DNA of 64,000 nucleotides from Eutypa lata. Taxonomy: Eukaryota; Ascomycota; Sordariomycetes; Xylariales; Diatrypaceae. The stretch lies in the NCBI GenBank assembly GCA_022661535.1, contig JAKULF010000005.1, positions 310,001-374,000 on the forward strand, read 5' to 3'. Shown one piece after another: positions 49,211 to 61,508 of the stretch. The position numbers and the translations under genes are program-made. Below the pieces are notes generated by a model. The model saw nothing but the letters and a program-made list of their open reading frames with translations, was not told the origin of the DNA and searched no databases. Every line of letters starts with the position of its first letter. Within the stretch, counting starts at the first letter, position 1.

Positions 49211-50568
49211 TTATTCTTCTGGTTGAAATCTTGGTTCCACCAACCAACTTCTATGTTCGTCATCAAGCAGTTCATAAGCCCTATTTCTCAATTGACTAGC
49301 CCAATCCTCGAGCCACCACCGCCTTGGAAGACGCGGCGGGATCATGCACGCGTAGTTAAGGATAACAAGGGCCTCTTGTGGGGCATGATTTTCCCGGATG
49401 AGTGGTATGAAGTCCTCCGATACACAGTGTAGCCAGATAAAGATATGCATAGTGCTATTCGCAGCCGGGGACTCAATTGAGGTACCGAGGGTCTGATCGA
49501 GCTCTTGCATGGCGCGCTCGTAAGTGCGCGCTAGGGGGGAAGAAGGGTCCAAGTCGAGACTCCCAATCCTGGAACGAAGGTCACTCATGTACGTCCCTGG
49601 CTTGAGATACTGACGGTGATGGAAGAGGCTCTCAATTTCCCGCATTAGAGGAAAGATGAGGCCACGGTGGTTATCGCGTATACTGGGCGTGAGCGCGAAT
49701 CGCGCTGCTCCGTTGAAGAAAACCATCCAGTCGGGCGACTGGGGTAACCGATCGAGAGGGCCTGGTAGAAATGCGTCCGTAAAGTTGTCCGCGGATGACA
49801 TGACTATACCCAGAACTATGTTAATAAATTCTCTCGAGTCATATATTATAATCCAAATTTGACCAACGAGTGTTTCAGTTATAAGGTATAGAATGAGAGG
49901 TGCGATATCAGTACTGAACTTACGGTGATATAATGTTAGTACAGAGAAAGCAAACAAATCTTCTTCTAGCACTGGGTTCTTCCCCTGGTTGATGGCCTGC
50001 ATTGTATCCGAAACCTGCTTAGAAGCGACATCATGATGACGAACCGACCGTTCTACCAGCTCCGGCTTTCTCTGTCGGTTGAGGTAGGCGAGGTGCAGCG
50101 CCGCGACACCTAGTATGCCTCTCATGACGAAATCGCATCGCAGGCCGACCTGGACGATGTTCTCTCTCCAAAAGGCGCACAAAACCGGTCCGTCTCCGAG
50201 CGTTTCGCAGGTCGACAGAGTCCAGTGGTGCATCAACTCGATGTCGAGCTTATCAAAGCGTAGACCCGGCTCGTTCTCGAACTCTGCTGCTGCTGTTCTC
50301 GAAGTGTTCGGGGGGGATGCGTATTTGGGTTTAAGTATGTCGCAAGTAACGCCATGCTTGAGGCATTGGCTACAGTTTGGTGTCTTCTCGTCACACTACG
50401 TTTGCCACGTTCCCATCAATCCCATATCATACATTGACCATCATTTGGGGGGCGGTTCGCTATACGTACTTTGATCTTACGCGACTTGCATATGGTACAT
50501 CCTGTCCGCACCTTCTTGTGCGTGCGCCGTGGTCCATTTAGCAGTGACAGCTGCCGCTGAGATACCAT
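49211..50568 (-). CDS. Zn2Cys6 transcription factor
   Basis: Three exons (50568-50470, 50395-49924, 49815-49211) give 391 residues. The first intron splits the zinc cluster. Joined, the six cysteines have the spacing C-x2-C-x6-C-x6-C-x2-C-x6-C (CTICKSRKIK before the junction; CDEKTPNCSQCLKHGVTC after it). Basic residues precede it (RRTHKKVRTG). The rest resembles the regulatory domain of UPC2-like sterol-uptake regulators: HHWTLSTCETLGDGPVLCAF, then FVMRGILGVAALHLAYLN. The second intron (49923-49816, 108 nt) is a multiple of three without stops, so an unspliced form would also be open. A palindromic CGG-A-CCG site lies 143 bp upstream, suggesting autoregulation. Likely nuclear. Confidence 0.88.
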
Positions 50569-50710
50569 ATTATTATCGCTTTTCGGGTTCAAGGAAGACT
50601 GTAATGATATAGGGTCATTAATCGAGACGCCTGACTAGACGGCGTTTAAAAATGTCATGTGCAGGTAGCGTCCTTGAACCTGACGTCGTGATATTTCCTT
50701 GCCCCACCTC

Positions 50711-50735
50711 GGTCTCGGACCGAGTCCGAGGTGGG
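50711..50735. promoter_or_regulatory. Palindromic CGG-A-CCG element upstream of the Zn2Cys6 gene
   Basis: The core CTCGGACCGAG is at 50714-50724. It is nested in a larger imperfect palindrome, with CCACCTCGG on the left and CCGAGGTGG on the right (about 50704-50734). It shares 23 of 25 bases with the element upstream of the RTA1 gene and lies 143 bp before the regulator's start codon on the minus strand. Confidence 0.6.
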
Positions 50736-51162
50736 TCAACGGACCGACTAACTCCAGCACTTTAGCGCTACGGATTAAAGGGGTTACAGAATTTCACGAT
50801 AAAGCTATGAGCTACCGGCATCTGGACATCCTTCAATAACACTATAAGGCACGATTTATTTAAAGAAAAAGCCTAAAAGAAAAACCGTGTATTTGATCAA
50901 CCGTAGTAGAGACTGTCGCCATCAGGGTCACGCCAAAGATATCCCCAACCCCCTTTTACGATCGTGAAATAAGTGTGCCAATATATCACTTAGGGACATC
51001 GTGTAATGAAAAGAATATCTACCACTTCCATGAGGTTTATAACTTGCATACGGTATCATGTTTTGGTAACGTTTGGTAACTAAGAGGGTTTAATGCTACT
51101 TGGCTTGCATTAATTATCCAAAGGTCCCCAGGTAGACTACCGCTCTAAAAGGATTAATCTAC
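50736..51162. other. Intergenic, no supported gene
   Basis: This lies between the regulator's promoter and the 3' end of the MetAP2 gene. Nothing recognisable. Confidence 0.5.
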
Positions 51163-52695
<1,533 letters not shown>

Positions 52696-53027
52696 TTCGT
52701 CTACAGGGGTGAGTTAGACTTCACCCAGGATGATATTGTGGAAGGGAATTAGGTGACAAGCTGAGGAAGGGTGGTACTCGTTCAAAGGGGGGCGGTGCTG
52801 TCGTTTGAAGGGCGCGGCGCTGCCATGTAAAGGGCGCACCAAGAAGACCCCACTTTGTGTGAATACCGAATCCTTCGGTTTGCAACCAATATCCAAATTT
52901 CATTGGACGTTGACTTCTTACATAAGCCATACGTACTTTAAGTGATCCCCCTAGGTTTCTCTGTCAAAGACTCAATATGTCTTGTTGTTGGCGACGCATC
53001 TAATCCCGACGAGTGAGCCCTGCCACG
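52696..53027. promoter_or_regulatory. Bidirectional promoter of the MetAP2/MetAP1 pair
   Basis: Only 332 bp separate the two divergent start codons. Inside are three similar plus-strand repeats of about 20 bp at 52779-52800, 52802-52822 and 52824-52843, sharing the core AAAGGG(C/G)G followed by a GC-rich end. There is also a palindrome CCGAATCCTTCGG (52866-52878), which has the CCG/CGG ends typical of Zn2Cys6 sites. The CTCGGACCGAG element near the regulator is not present here. Coregulation of the two peptidases is likely. Confidence 0.6.
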
Positions 53028-54444
53028 ATGACGGAGGATCCATCAGAACTGGCGTCCACGAAAAAATGCCTTGGAGCAGATTGCGGAAACGATGCTGGGA
53101 CATTACAGTGCCCGACATGTTTGAAAATTGGCATGAATGATAGCTATTTCTGTTCTCAAGATTGTTTCAAGAAAAACTGGGTTCGTGTACACATCTTCTT
53201 CCTACTAGGACTTCAAGCTAACCGGTCTCATGTCGATGTAGAAGCAACATAAGACCCTACACAAAACGGGGCAAGGAAAGACATACAATGGTACGAGATC
53301 ATCCACAAAAGCTCATCCCTCTCATGATTATTTCTGAACCCGATGTAGTTGCCGGATTCTATACTCCGTTCCCGACGTATCCCTTCACAGGCTCAGTTCG
53401 ACCCGTCTATCCACTTTCGGCGAAACGTACTGTCCCCAAGTCGATACCTCAACCGGACTATGCGGAGACTGGTATAGCAGAGAGTGAACGGCGCTTGAAT
53501 AGGGCCAAAATTGATATCCTAGACGCCAAGGGCCAGGAGGCAATGCGAAAGGTGTGCAGGCTAGCTCGGCAAGTATTAGACATTGTCGCTGCAGAGGTCA
53601 AGCCGGGCGTTACCACCGATTATCTTGACGAGGTGTGCCACAAAGCTTGTATAGAACGGAATGTAAGCACAATTCGGTTCAACATAACGCATGATCGTGA
53701 TTTCTAACCTTGACAGTCATATCCATCCCCCCTGAACTATAACAACTTTCCAAAATCGATATGTACTTCTCCGAACGAAGTTATCTGTCACGGAATACCC
53801 GACCAGCGAATCCTCCTCGATGGTGATATCATTAACCTCGATGTTTCGCTATACCACGAGGGATATCACGCCGATGTCAACGAAACGTATTATGTGGGCG
53901 ATCGAGCCAAGGCAGACCCGGACTCGGTCAGAATAGTTGAAACGACCCGGGAATGCTTGGATAAGGCAATCCAGCTTGTCAAGCCAGGGACACTAATAAA
54001 GGAGTTCGGCAACGCCATTGAGAAGCATGCCAAGTCGAGAAACTGCAGGGTCGTCGCGAACTGGGGTGGCCATGGCATCAACACTTCTTTCCATCCACCG
54101 CCTTGGATACCTCATTATGCCAAGAGCAAGGCAGTGGGGGTGTGCAAACCCGGGATGACTTTCACAATTGAGCCGATACTTGCGCTGGGGAATCCCCGGG
54201 AAGTCTATTGGCCGGATGACTGGACGAACGCGACCGTTGATGGGAAACGGACGGCTCAGTTTGGTATGTACAAGGGACACTGAATTTGTATGGCTTTATG
54301 CTAACTTAAGTATGTGTAGAACACACCTTACTTGTCACAGAAACAGGCGTCGAGGTCTTGACTGCCGCAAATGAAAATTCTCCAGGGGGGCCAATACCGA
54401 TGCCGATAACGACTGAGGAGATACTAAATGCCGATTGCAAGTGA
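53028..54444 (+). CDS. Methionine aminopeptidase type 1, divergent copy
   Basis: Five exons (53028-53180, 53242-53290, 53349-53662, 53717-54263, 54320-54444) give 395 residues; an in-frame ATG at 53013 would add five. An N-terminal MYND-like zinc finger (KCLGADCGNDAGTLQCPTC, YFCSQDCFKKNW) is typical of eukaryotic MetAP1. GSVRPVYPLSAKRTVPKSI and PNEVICHGIPDQRILLDGDI confirm the family. Metal ligands are intact: Asp in INLDVSLYHEGYHADVNET, His in SFHPPPWIPHY, Glu in FTIEPI and Glu in QFEHTLLV. The pocket is unusual: NWGGHGIN replaces the conserved YCGHGIN, and FHPPPW replaces FH-(C/T)-APN. The enzyme should act in the cytosol on nascent chains. Divergence and the shared promoter with a type 2 gene suggest a specialised role. 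Confidence 0.9.
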
Positions 54445-55172
54445 ACCGTATAGTCAATATCACAGCATTACTAGGCTAGGTAAAGGTTTGTACTACACAA
54501 GAACAGGGAGATGACCGCTGTCTTTGGTCTGTTACATATACGATAGTGTAGGTACTAGTATAAATCGCAGTGGAATTAATTAACCTAGCGAAGAGGGGAC
54601 CATAATAACAATTAGTTTCTTTATGCATGATGAGCTGGGAACTTAGTTTACGTACGTTATATTGATATTTCTCTGTCTAGTTCCAATTGAACGAGGTTTT
54701 GGTATGACATACTTCAAATCGAAATAATGTGATGACTTCTGCCCGGTTATATAAGGAACTTAGTGGATCTCTAATATCAAAAGTAATTTAGGGTACTTTT
54801 CTAGACATGTCATAGTATATCCAAATATAATACCGTGTTACCTAGTCACCATTGTAGTACACATTCGCAAGCTACCAAAGCTAACATCCCTTTGCATTTA
54901 TTCATAGAACAAGGTGTTCTTAATAGTGTAACCAGGTCGCACGCATCGTAAATCCCACATGGTAGCGGGGTCAGCTGCATGAAGTTGATGTCTCCGTAGG
55001 TATTACATACTCAGTAAGCACATCAGCTACCCAAATAGGTACATATGTATGTAGATATTGAGTTAGAATACGTAACTGGCTAAAACTGTGTCGCACAGTC
55101 TTCGCGTTGCCCTTCCCCCGCACATCCCTTTCTTGTTCAAGATCCCTTAACATACTTAGAGACACACCTACT
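54445..55172. other. Intergenic, no supported gene
   Basis: No coding region. It is AT-leaning in the middle, without repeat structure I can define. Confidence 0.5.
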
Positions 55173-56392
55173 ATGTCTCACGTGAAGGGCACCTTCTTGG
55201 TTACAGGTGCGAATGGAGGCCTGGGTCGTGCTATCGTGTCCAAAGTCGCCTCGTCGCCTAGCCTCAGCGCGTACCATGGCATCTACACCGTACGAGATGC
55301 CACCACCACAACTCCTGCTCTAGATGCTGCTCTCAGACATGCGGCACCATCCAATTCATCAACCGGCTCTCATTCATATGACAAAATGTCTCTTGACTTG
55401 TCGCGACTTAGCGACGTACGTGACGTGGCTAAAGTGATCAACGCCCGTGTCGCAGCTGGCGAGATCCCCCCAATTCGAGCCCTGGTTCTGAACGCGGGCT
55501 ACCAGGAGTTCGGAACCCAAACTTGGACTGAAGAAGATAAACTAGATATGACGTTCACGGTCAACTACCTTGGACACTGGCTGTTGGCGCTGTTACTACT
55601 ACAAAGCATGGATCGAGAGATGGGCAGGGTAGTTTGGATCAGCAGCTGGTCGCACAAGCAAGTTGATTAAATTGAAATGGTCACCACAACTTCGACTAAC
55701 GCAGATATCCTAGCCCGCGCGATCCTCGTAATGTAGCGAAAGATGCATTTACCGAAGACAAATATACCACGGAGATTCTTGATCACGTTGATGAGATTGC
55801 CAAAGGTACTTGGAGCGTGAACAAAGATGACACGACCGCTTGGGTCGCTGGATGGAGGCGGTACGCCGCTTCCAAACTATGTGGTGTTACTATGATGTAC
55901 GTCTTCCTACGAGTCGCTGTCTAGTCTACATCTCCGAATCCTGCAAACCACTTGATGTCCCTAACCGGTTCGTATAGCCACGAGATGCAGCGACGCCTCG
56001 ATCTAGATCCTGTTCTGAAAAACATCGCGGTCCTCGCTTTAGACCCGGGCGCGATGGCCACCACCCTGTCTCGGAGAAGCGAATCTTGGTTTATCCGAGT
56101 CTTCATAATGCAAGTGCTAATCCCCACATTCGCTGCGTTACTGGTGTACTTCTACCCGAACGGGCCGTTCCGCACTCTGGGCAAGTCCGCTGGTGATGTC
56201 GTGACCGCCGCATTTGATTGCGGGCCCCCTCCACTGAGCGAGAGACCAAAGGGCCTGTATCTGAATGGCTCGGAGCTGGGTGAATACAACTTCGAAGCCA
56301 AGGATCCTCGGAACTGGGATGCGGTATGGAGATGTAGTGCCAAGTATGCGAAGTTGGCCAAAGGGGAGACCGCCTTGGAGCATTGGCAGTGA
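55173..56392 (+). CDS. Short-chain dehydrogenase/reductase
   Basis: Three exons (55173-55657, 55705-55896, 55978-56392) give 363 residues. The first intron only works as a GC-AG intron (donor GCAAGT, acceptor GCAG). It joins ISSWSHK to YPSPRDPRNVAK. The NAD(P)-binding motif TGANGGLG is near the N-terminus, LVLNAGYQEFG is the NAG motif, VVWISSWSH the serine strand, and YAASK the catalytic Tyr/Lys. A hydrophobic stretch (VFIMQVLIPTFAALLVYFY) in the C-terminal third may bind the membrane, as in retinol-dehydrogenase-like SDRs. The substrate is unknown; it could tailor a metabolite linked to the neighbouring aminopeptidases, but that is inference. Confidence 0.87.
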
Positions 56393-57154
56393 GCTGGTAT
56401 TTTTCCACCCATTAAAATAATCTAAATATGGAAGTGGTCGGGTTTTTAGTATGAGACTCAATTCATCGGTATCGTTTGTTTCGCACAACAATTCTTTTTC
56501 CAGCCTTTCCTCATATTACAGAGTCATTTCTCCGCTGGCTTCTTTGCATACGTACGTATGATATTACGGAAGAAGCTTATTGGTTTGCAATGAATACCAC
56601 GACGACTCCCTCAGTATAGGGCGGTAAAATCTGCATACCAAATGCATGTCTATCTCCATGGAGAGTGATAACCTGATAACAAGGCCGGTGTAAGGTAACA
56701 TCATGTGACTCAATACATCTGAATCATGCATACATTGGTCGGAGTTTTCATAAACCTTCATTGGCCGCGTTTAAGCAAGCAAGGGTAGGATCGGGTGTTG
56801 TACGAATAACGAATGACCCCTTACATCGTACATGGGTTTTCACGCAGACTTGAAATGGAAGGTGTCTAACCCACGTGGCCGATTAGGTTTATAGCATAAA
56901 AATGGTTGGCCAACAGCAGCTAAGATAAGGCTATGATAGGGGAGCGCACCCGAGGTCTCCTTCGTATGACCATACTACTCTCTGGTGCGGTAGTCGAACT
57001 AGGTTTGAGGTGTATAGAGATGTACCGCGTAATGAATAATGCATCTAATGCTAACAGACACTAACCACCTTTCATCATTTGCCCCCTAAAATGCACTCGG
57101 TTTGACCAGTAGGAGGTCGCACCCGTCTCTCTTGCCTCCAAGCACCTTTTGTTC
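56393..57154. other. Intergenic between convergent genes
   Basis: No coding region recognised. Confidence 0.5.
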
Positions 57155-58876
57155 TCACCGCCCAGAAGCAGCCAGTTTTGCAATCTCTTGTGCCGTGACG
57201 TACTGACCTGGATAGTTGTTGTGGGCGAGTATGCCTAGCTGCTTCGCTTTGCCCCTTGTAGTCTTGGCGGTCTCACTTTCGCCAACAACCCTTAGCATTG
57301 CATCGTGGAGACACTCAGCGTTCCAATACGGGCTGGTTTCCCGGCAACCCCAAGTCCCGACCCCGATATTCTCTACGAGTTGCGCAAAGTTGTAAAGGTC
57401 AAGCCATTGTGGGAGAATTATTTGGGGTGTGCCCGCCCTATTAATCATGGGTTAGTTAGGATGAAATAGGGGCTCAATACTATCGTATTTCCGTGACGCA
57501 CCATATAGCCTCATGATAACATCCCGCACCTCCATGGTGAACTGAGGCAATGATGTGGCCTGTTTCCAAAAGTGATGTCGGATCAGCAACCAGCCATGAC
57601 TCCATTTTTACTCGGCCATTTTCAAGAAAGGGACGCAGTGGTGCGGCGAACTCGTCGCTGTATTGAATCTTAGACGAGTTCTTGTAACCGGAGATACCGC
57701 TACCTTCCTTGCGGAACTTCCATAGCACCTGTAGATCTGTTTTCTCCAGGAGCCAAGCTAGAGCCTGTGCCATCGCCGCTGCCTGGCTTTCGACCCACAC
57801 GAATGCGCTGCCAAGGTTGATGAGTAGAGTTGGGGCACGGGCAAGCCACTCAACCAGGTCCGGGTCCTGTTCCGCCGCAGGGGCAAGGGAAAGGGACATG
57901 GGGCCAGTGCAGGTCACGTTCGGTGGGATTACATCGACCGGGATCGAGGCTTCCGGCATCGTTTGGGTAAACCACGGGACGTCCGGGCGATGAAGGTTGT
58001 AAAAGTTGATCGGGTCGACCAAGCCTTTCGACCTAAGAAATTGGTGCCTGGCCTTGACATCTGGCATGTAGAGAATTGAATGAATGATCTGAAAGTTCAG
58101 CCAGATATTCTCTGGTATTCTGGTCCACGGAACGGGGAATGGGATGTCAGAGCCGACCCTGTGAGTGGTGAGTCGGTATTTAGCTGTAGTTAGGTAGATT
58201 CCACATGACAGACAACGTACATAGGATACTTCCAGAACATAGCACCCCACGGTTGCTCCATTGGGAAGTTGTCGATCAACGTGTTTGGCGTGATAATGGC
58301 ATGAAGGCGGTTCCGGTCCCGCGTTGCGTCTATAGCTGGTCGAAGGAACGTATCTAATACAACGAGAGCAGGGTCTACTTCATCTACGATGCTGCCTATC
58401 GCCCGGTACAGAGTATAATGGTCTTCCCCTGACCAAGGTGCAATGTAGAGTTGCACGTCTCTGCAAATTTTCTTAATGCCAGCTCGACCTGGTGGATGTA
58501 TAGAATCCGAAATAGTTTTACCTGCCGATGCTATTACATGCATCAGGGATAAATTGGAAGGAAGTTGATGCAATATGATATCCCGTGCAGAGGGCGTTGT
58601 CTTGCGGCCGTACCGAGAGATGCGTTCCAGCCTAGGGGCGATGGGGGGGAAGGAAGCAAAGTGCACATGGACCTGAGGATGTCGCTCCAACAAGGCATGT
58701 GCCGTGGCAACAAACACATTCGAAAGACCGTCCTCACTGTTAACTAAGAATAGAACCGTATTGTTGGTGCCAATGACTGGAGGCGGCCTCGGAGCCGACG
58801 ATGCTAATTGTCGGGAGAGAAACAGTGCCAGAGCGGCGACTAGCGCGGACCCGGCAACTACTTGGCTTGTCCACAT
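57155..58876 (-). CDS. UDP-glycosyltransferase, membrane-anchored
   Basis: Three exons (58876-58221, 58158-57502, 57437-57155) give 531 residues. The N-terminus is a signal-anchor helix (VVAGSALVAALALFLSRQL). VLFLVNSEDGLSNVFVATAH is the acceptor-domain start and WKYPMVGSDIPFPVPWTRIP the interdomain region. The sugar-nucleotide region LLINLGSAFVWVES and SVHHGGAGCYHEAIWAGTPQ, then IILPQWLDLYNFA, match the UGT donor-binding signature. The last intron falls inside that signature. Such enzymes add a sugar to small hydrophobic molecules; the fungal substrate could be a sterol or a secondary metabolite. Together with the GH3 relic at 62.4-63.4 kb, it raises the idea of glycoside-based inactivation. 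Confidence 0.9.
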
Positions 58877-59418
58877 GCTTGGACTTGGAGAAATGTCTGA
58901 AAGAGAATGCGAGTATGGCTATTGCAAGAATTGTAGGAGAGTCTATTAGGATCTCTTGGGTATAAGTTGAAAGAGTAGTTGGAAATTAGGTCTAGATAAG
59001 GGGTTTGGGGAATACGAATACGAAAGGGGCTGAGTATGTACCTCCAAGTACCTTCCACGACGATAATTATTTCTAGTTAGAGCTATTATGTTTCGTTTTA
59101 CCTACAGTGAACTTTTGCACAATCATTCCACCAACTAAGTAACACCCACTGGCTGCCACTTTCGTCTAGATGCTGCAGCCAACTTGAAGTGCGAATAATA
59201 GCTTCAAAGGTATAACACATCAAATAGGTACGAACATATTTGCCTTGAAAGACTTTCACATTTGAAGACCTATTAATGGCCTATGGTTAATAGAACTCCG
59301 ATAATATCATATCTCCAAAATATATTGAACCAAATGGTATAAAACGACAGTGTCTCAGATATATATAAGAAGGAGTCGCCGCTTACAATGTTTTATCTCT
59401 TACTCGTTCAAGCAGCTA
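58877..59418. other. Intergenic, no supported gene
   Basis: This is the promoter side of the glycosyltransferase and the flank of the following transposon. Nothing else is seen. Confidence 0.5.
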
Positions 59419-60477
59419 AGGTAGAACACCCCCCTACGCACCAACCCCCCTACGCACCACTATTTCCCATACAAAATCATCAAAATCGTATAAATTTATT
59501 AATTAACAAAAATACTTATAATGATATGCATTTTTTTAATATAAAATATAACTTAAAATATAATAATAACTAAAGTGTCAAGATACGCGGATAAATACTG
59601 GTCTCGAATAGCTCTCGGAAAGTAAGGTGTATGTTATTGTCTAGAAAAGTCTGCACTAGCTTGGCTACAAGCCCGAATTGCATACTAATCCCTATGCCCT
59701 AGGTGTCACACGTGACACCTTGGGACACTTCCGGTGTTCAGCCTTTTACTGCCACTATGGACCGCCATCAGGGCACCTTATCTGCTGACATAAAGTTATA
59801 AAAGTTAATATTTAAATTAAAAGGGTTAAAATAACATTTAAAATGAAATATTATCTGCTTAACAATTTTATATATAAAGTGTATATAAAATTATTAACTT
59901 ATTAACATTTAAATAACTTTTTATATTAAAATCGAAAAAATAAACGAATTTTATATTTATATATTTTTAAGTATAATGTATTATATAAAAATAAAACATA
60001 TAAACATAATTATATATATATAAAGTTATAACGTTATAACGTAATTATATTAAAAATTTTATTAAAAATTTAAAGATATTTTTATATTTTTATAAATAAA
60101 ATAATAACGAAATTATTTTTTAAAAATATTAAAGTTGTTATATATAAATAATATCTTAATAAAGTTAAATATAAAATATCATTTAAATATATATAAGATT
60201 CGTAAAGTTATTTAAAAAGTTAAAAAAGATTAATTTAAAATATAAAACTTTATAATTATTTTTATATTTAAAACTTTATATAAAGGAATTTTGTTAAATT
60301 TTATTAATTTATATAAAAATAAACCGTTTATAATCCTTATTAAAAATCCGAAAGGTTTATAATTTTACGATTTAAATTCACATTTTAAACGTGAATGGAA
60401 AATGTAGTGTTTTTGATGATTTGTATGGAGAAATGGTGGTGCGTAGGGGGGTTGGTGCGTTGGGGGGTGGTCCACCT
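59419..60477. mobile_element. TIR DNA transposon or MITE with RIPed core, copy 2
   Basis: The left end begins AGGTAGAACACCCCCCTACG and the right end, reverse-complemented, begins AGGTGGACCACCCCCCAACG. The match continues for roughly 65 bp with few differences. Each TIR holds two tandem CCCCCC(T/A)ACGCACCA units. A TA dinucleotide flanks both sides (59417-59418 and 60478-60479), as in a Tc1/mariner-type target duplication. The interior (about 59800-60350) is A/T-saturated with no ORF, so no transposase survives. It belongs to the same family as 33814-34850. Confidence 0.85.
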
Positions 60478-60525
60478 TATAACCTAACCTGAGGCTATTC
60501 GTATCATTTTTCCTTGTCTTTGCCC

Positions 60526-61508
60526 TCATGTTGAATATCCTGCGTAGTAATGCCGAAGCTCAGATATGCCCCTCTTTCTATTATTCAGCATATCCAGCAG
60601 CCAATTCGGCAGCCACCCACTCAACCACTTGCATTCCGTAGAGGTGACGCCCCGCCATGTACACCCTTCCACACCGCCAAGGATATCGTTTACTAGCTGC
60701 CGGGCTGTTTCATCGACGTGGCTCATTTTAGACGGCGCCAGTTTCCCATCGCATGCATCTACAAAGAACTGTTGAATGGGTTTATAGTACGAGCCTGAGG
60801 GCATCTGGAATCCATCTAGGTGCGAATTGGTAAAGATAGAGGTATCGACTGCGCCGATGATTGCTGTTACCATGCGCACACCGAGCGGCTTCAGCTCAAC
60901 ACGCAAAATCTCTGACAGTTGCTTGATTGCTGCCTTGGACGTACTGTAGATACCTAAATACAAATATACACGCGCACAAAAGTAGTCAGCCAACCAAGGA
61001 TCTAAGTAAAATGTGGTACGGACCTGGGGAATATCATGGAACAAGTTAAGGCCGAGATTGACATACCTCCCCATACAACCGCGAGGTTCCAGACGACCGA
61101 ACTCTGGTTAACGACAACACCTTTGGCCTGGATGAGGAAGGGTGCAAACGCCTGGGTGACGGCGAGGACGCTCCAGAAATTGACGTCGAAGAGCTCCTTA
61201 GCGTCGTTGATGTCCACGTCCAAGAGCGGCATGAGAAAATCTCGCCCGGCGTTGTTGACGAGCATGTCGAGCGTGCCGCCCGTGCGTTTCCTGACGTGCT
61301 CGACGCAGCGCGCAATCGAGCTCGAGGAGGTCACGTCCAGCTCGATGATATCCACGTCGCTGAGGTCTCTCAGTGTCCCCGCCTTGGCTACATTCCGCAG
61401 CGTCGCGAATACGTAGTAGTTCTTCTCGTGAAGAACCTTGGCCATGGCCGCCCCGATGCCGCCGTCGCTGCAGCCTGTAATAAGCGCTGTCTTCTTTAGT
61501 ATCGACAT
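60526..61508 (-). CDS. Short-chain dehydrogenase (AYR1-like)
   Basis: Two exons (61508-61067 and 60953-60526) give 289 residues. MSILKKTALITGCSDGGIGA carries the TGxxxGxG motif. LDMLVNNAGRDFLMPLLDVD is the NNAG motif, VVVNQSSVVWNLAV the serine strand, and after the intron YSTSKAAIKQLSEILRVEL gives YxxxK. The layout resembles yeast 1-acyl-dihydroxyacetone-phosphate reductase (AYR1) and related NADPH-dependent SDRs. The C-terminus ends near a moderately hydrophobic segment (WLPNWLLDML). It starts just downstream of the transposon on the same side. The physiological substrate is unknown; a tailoring role in a small-molecule pathway is possible. Confidence 0.9.

Noticed and set aside
53890..54280. 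Minus-strand ORFs over MetAP1
   Set aside because: Shadows of the peptidase frame.
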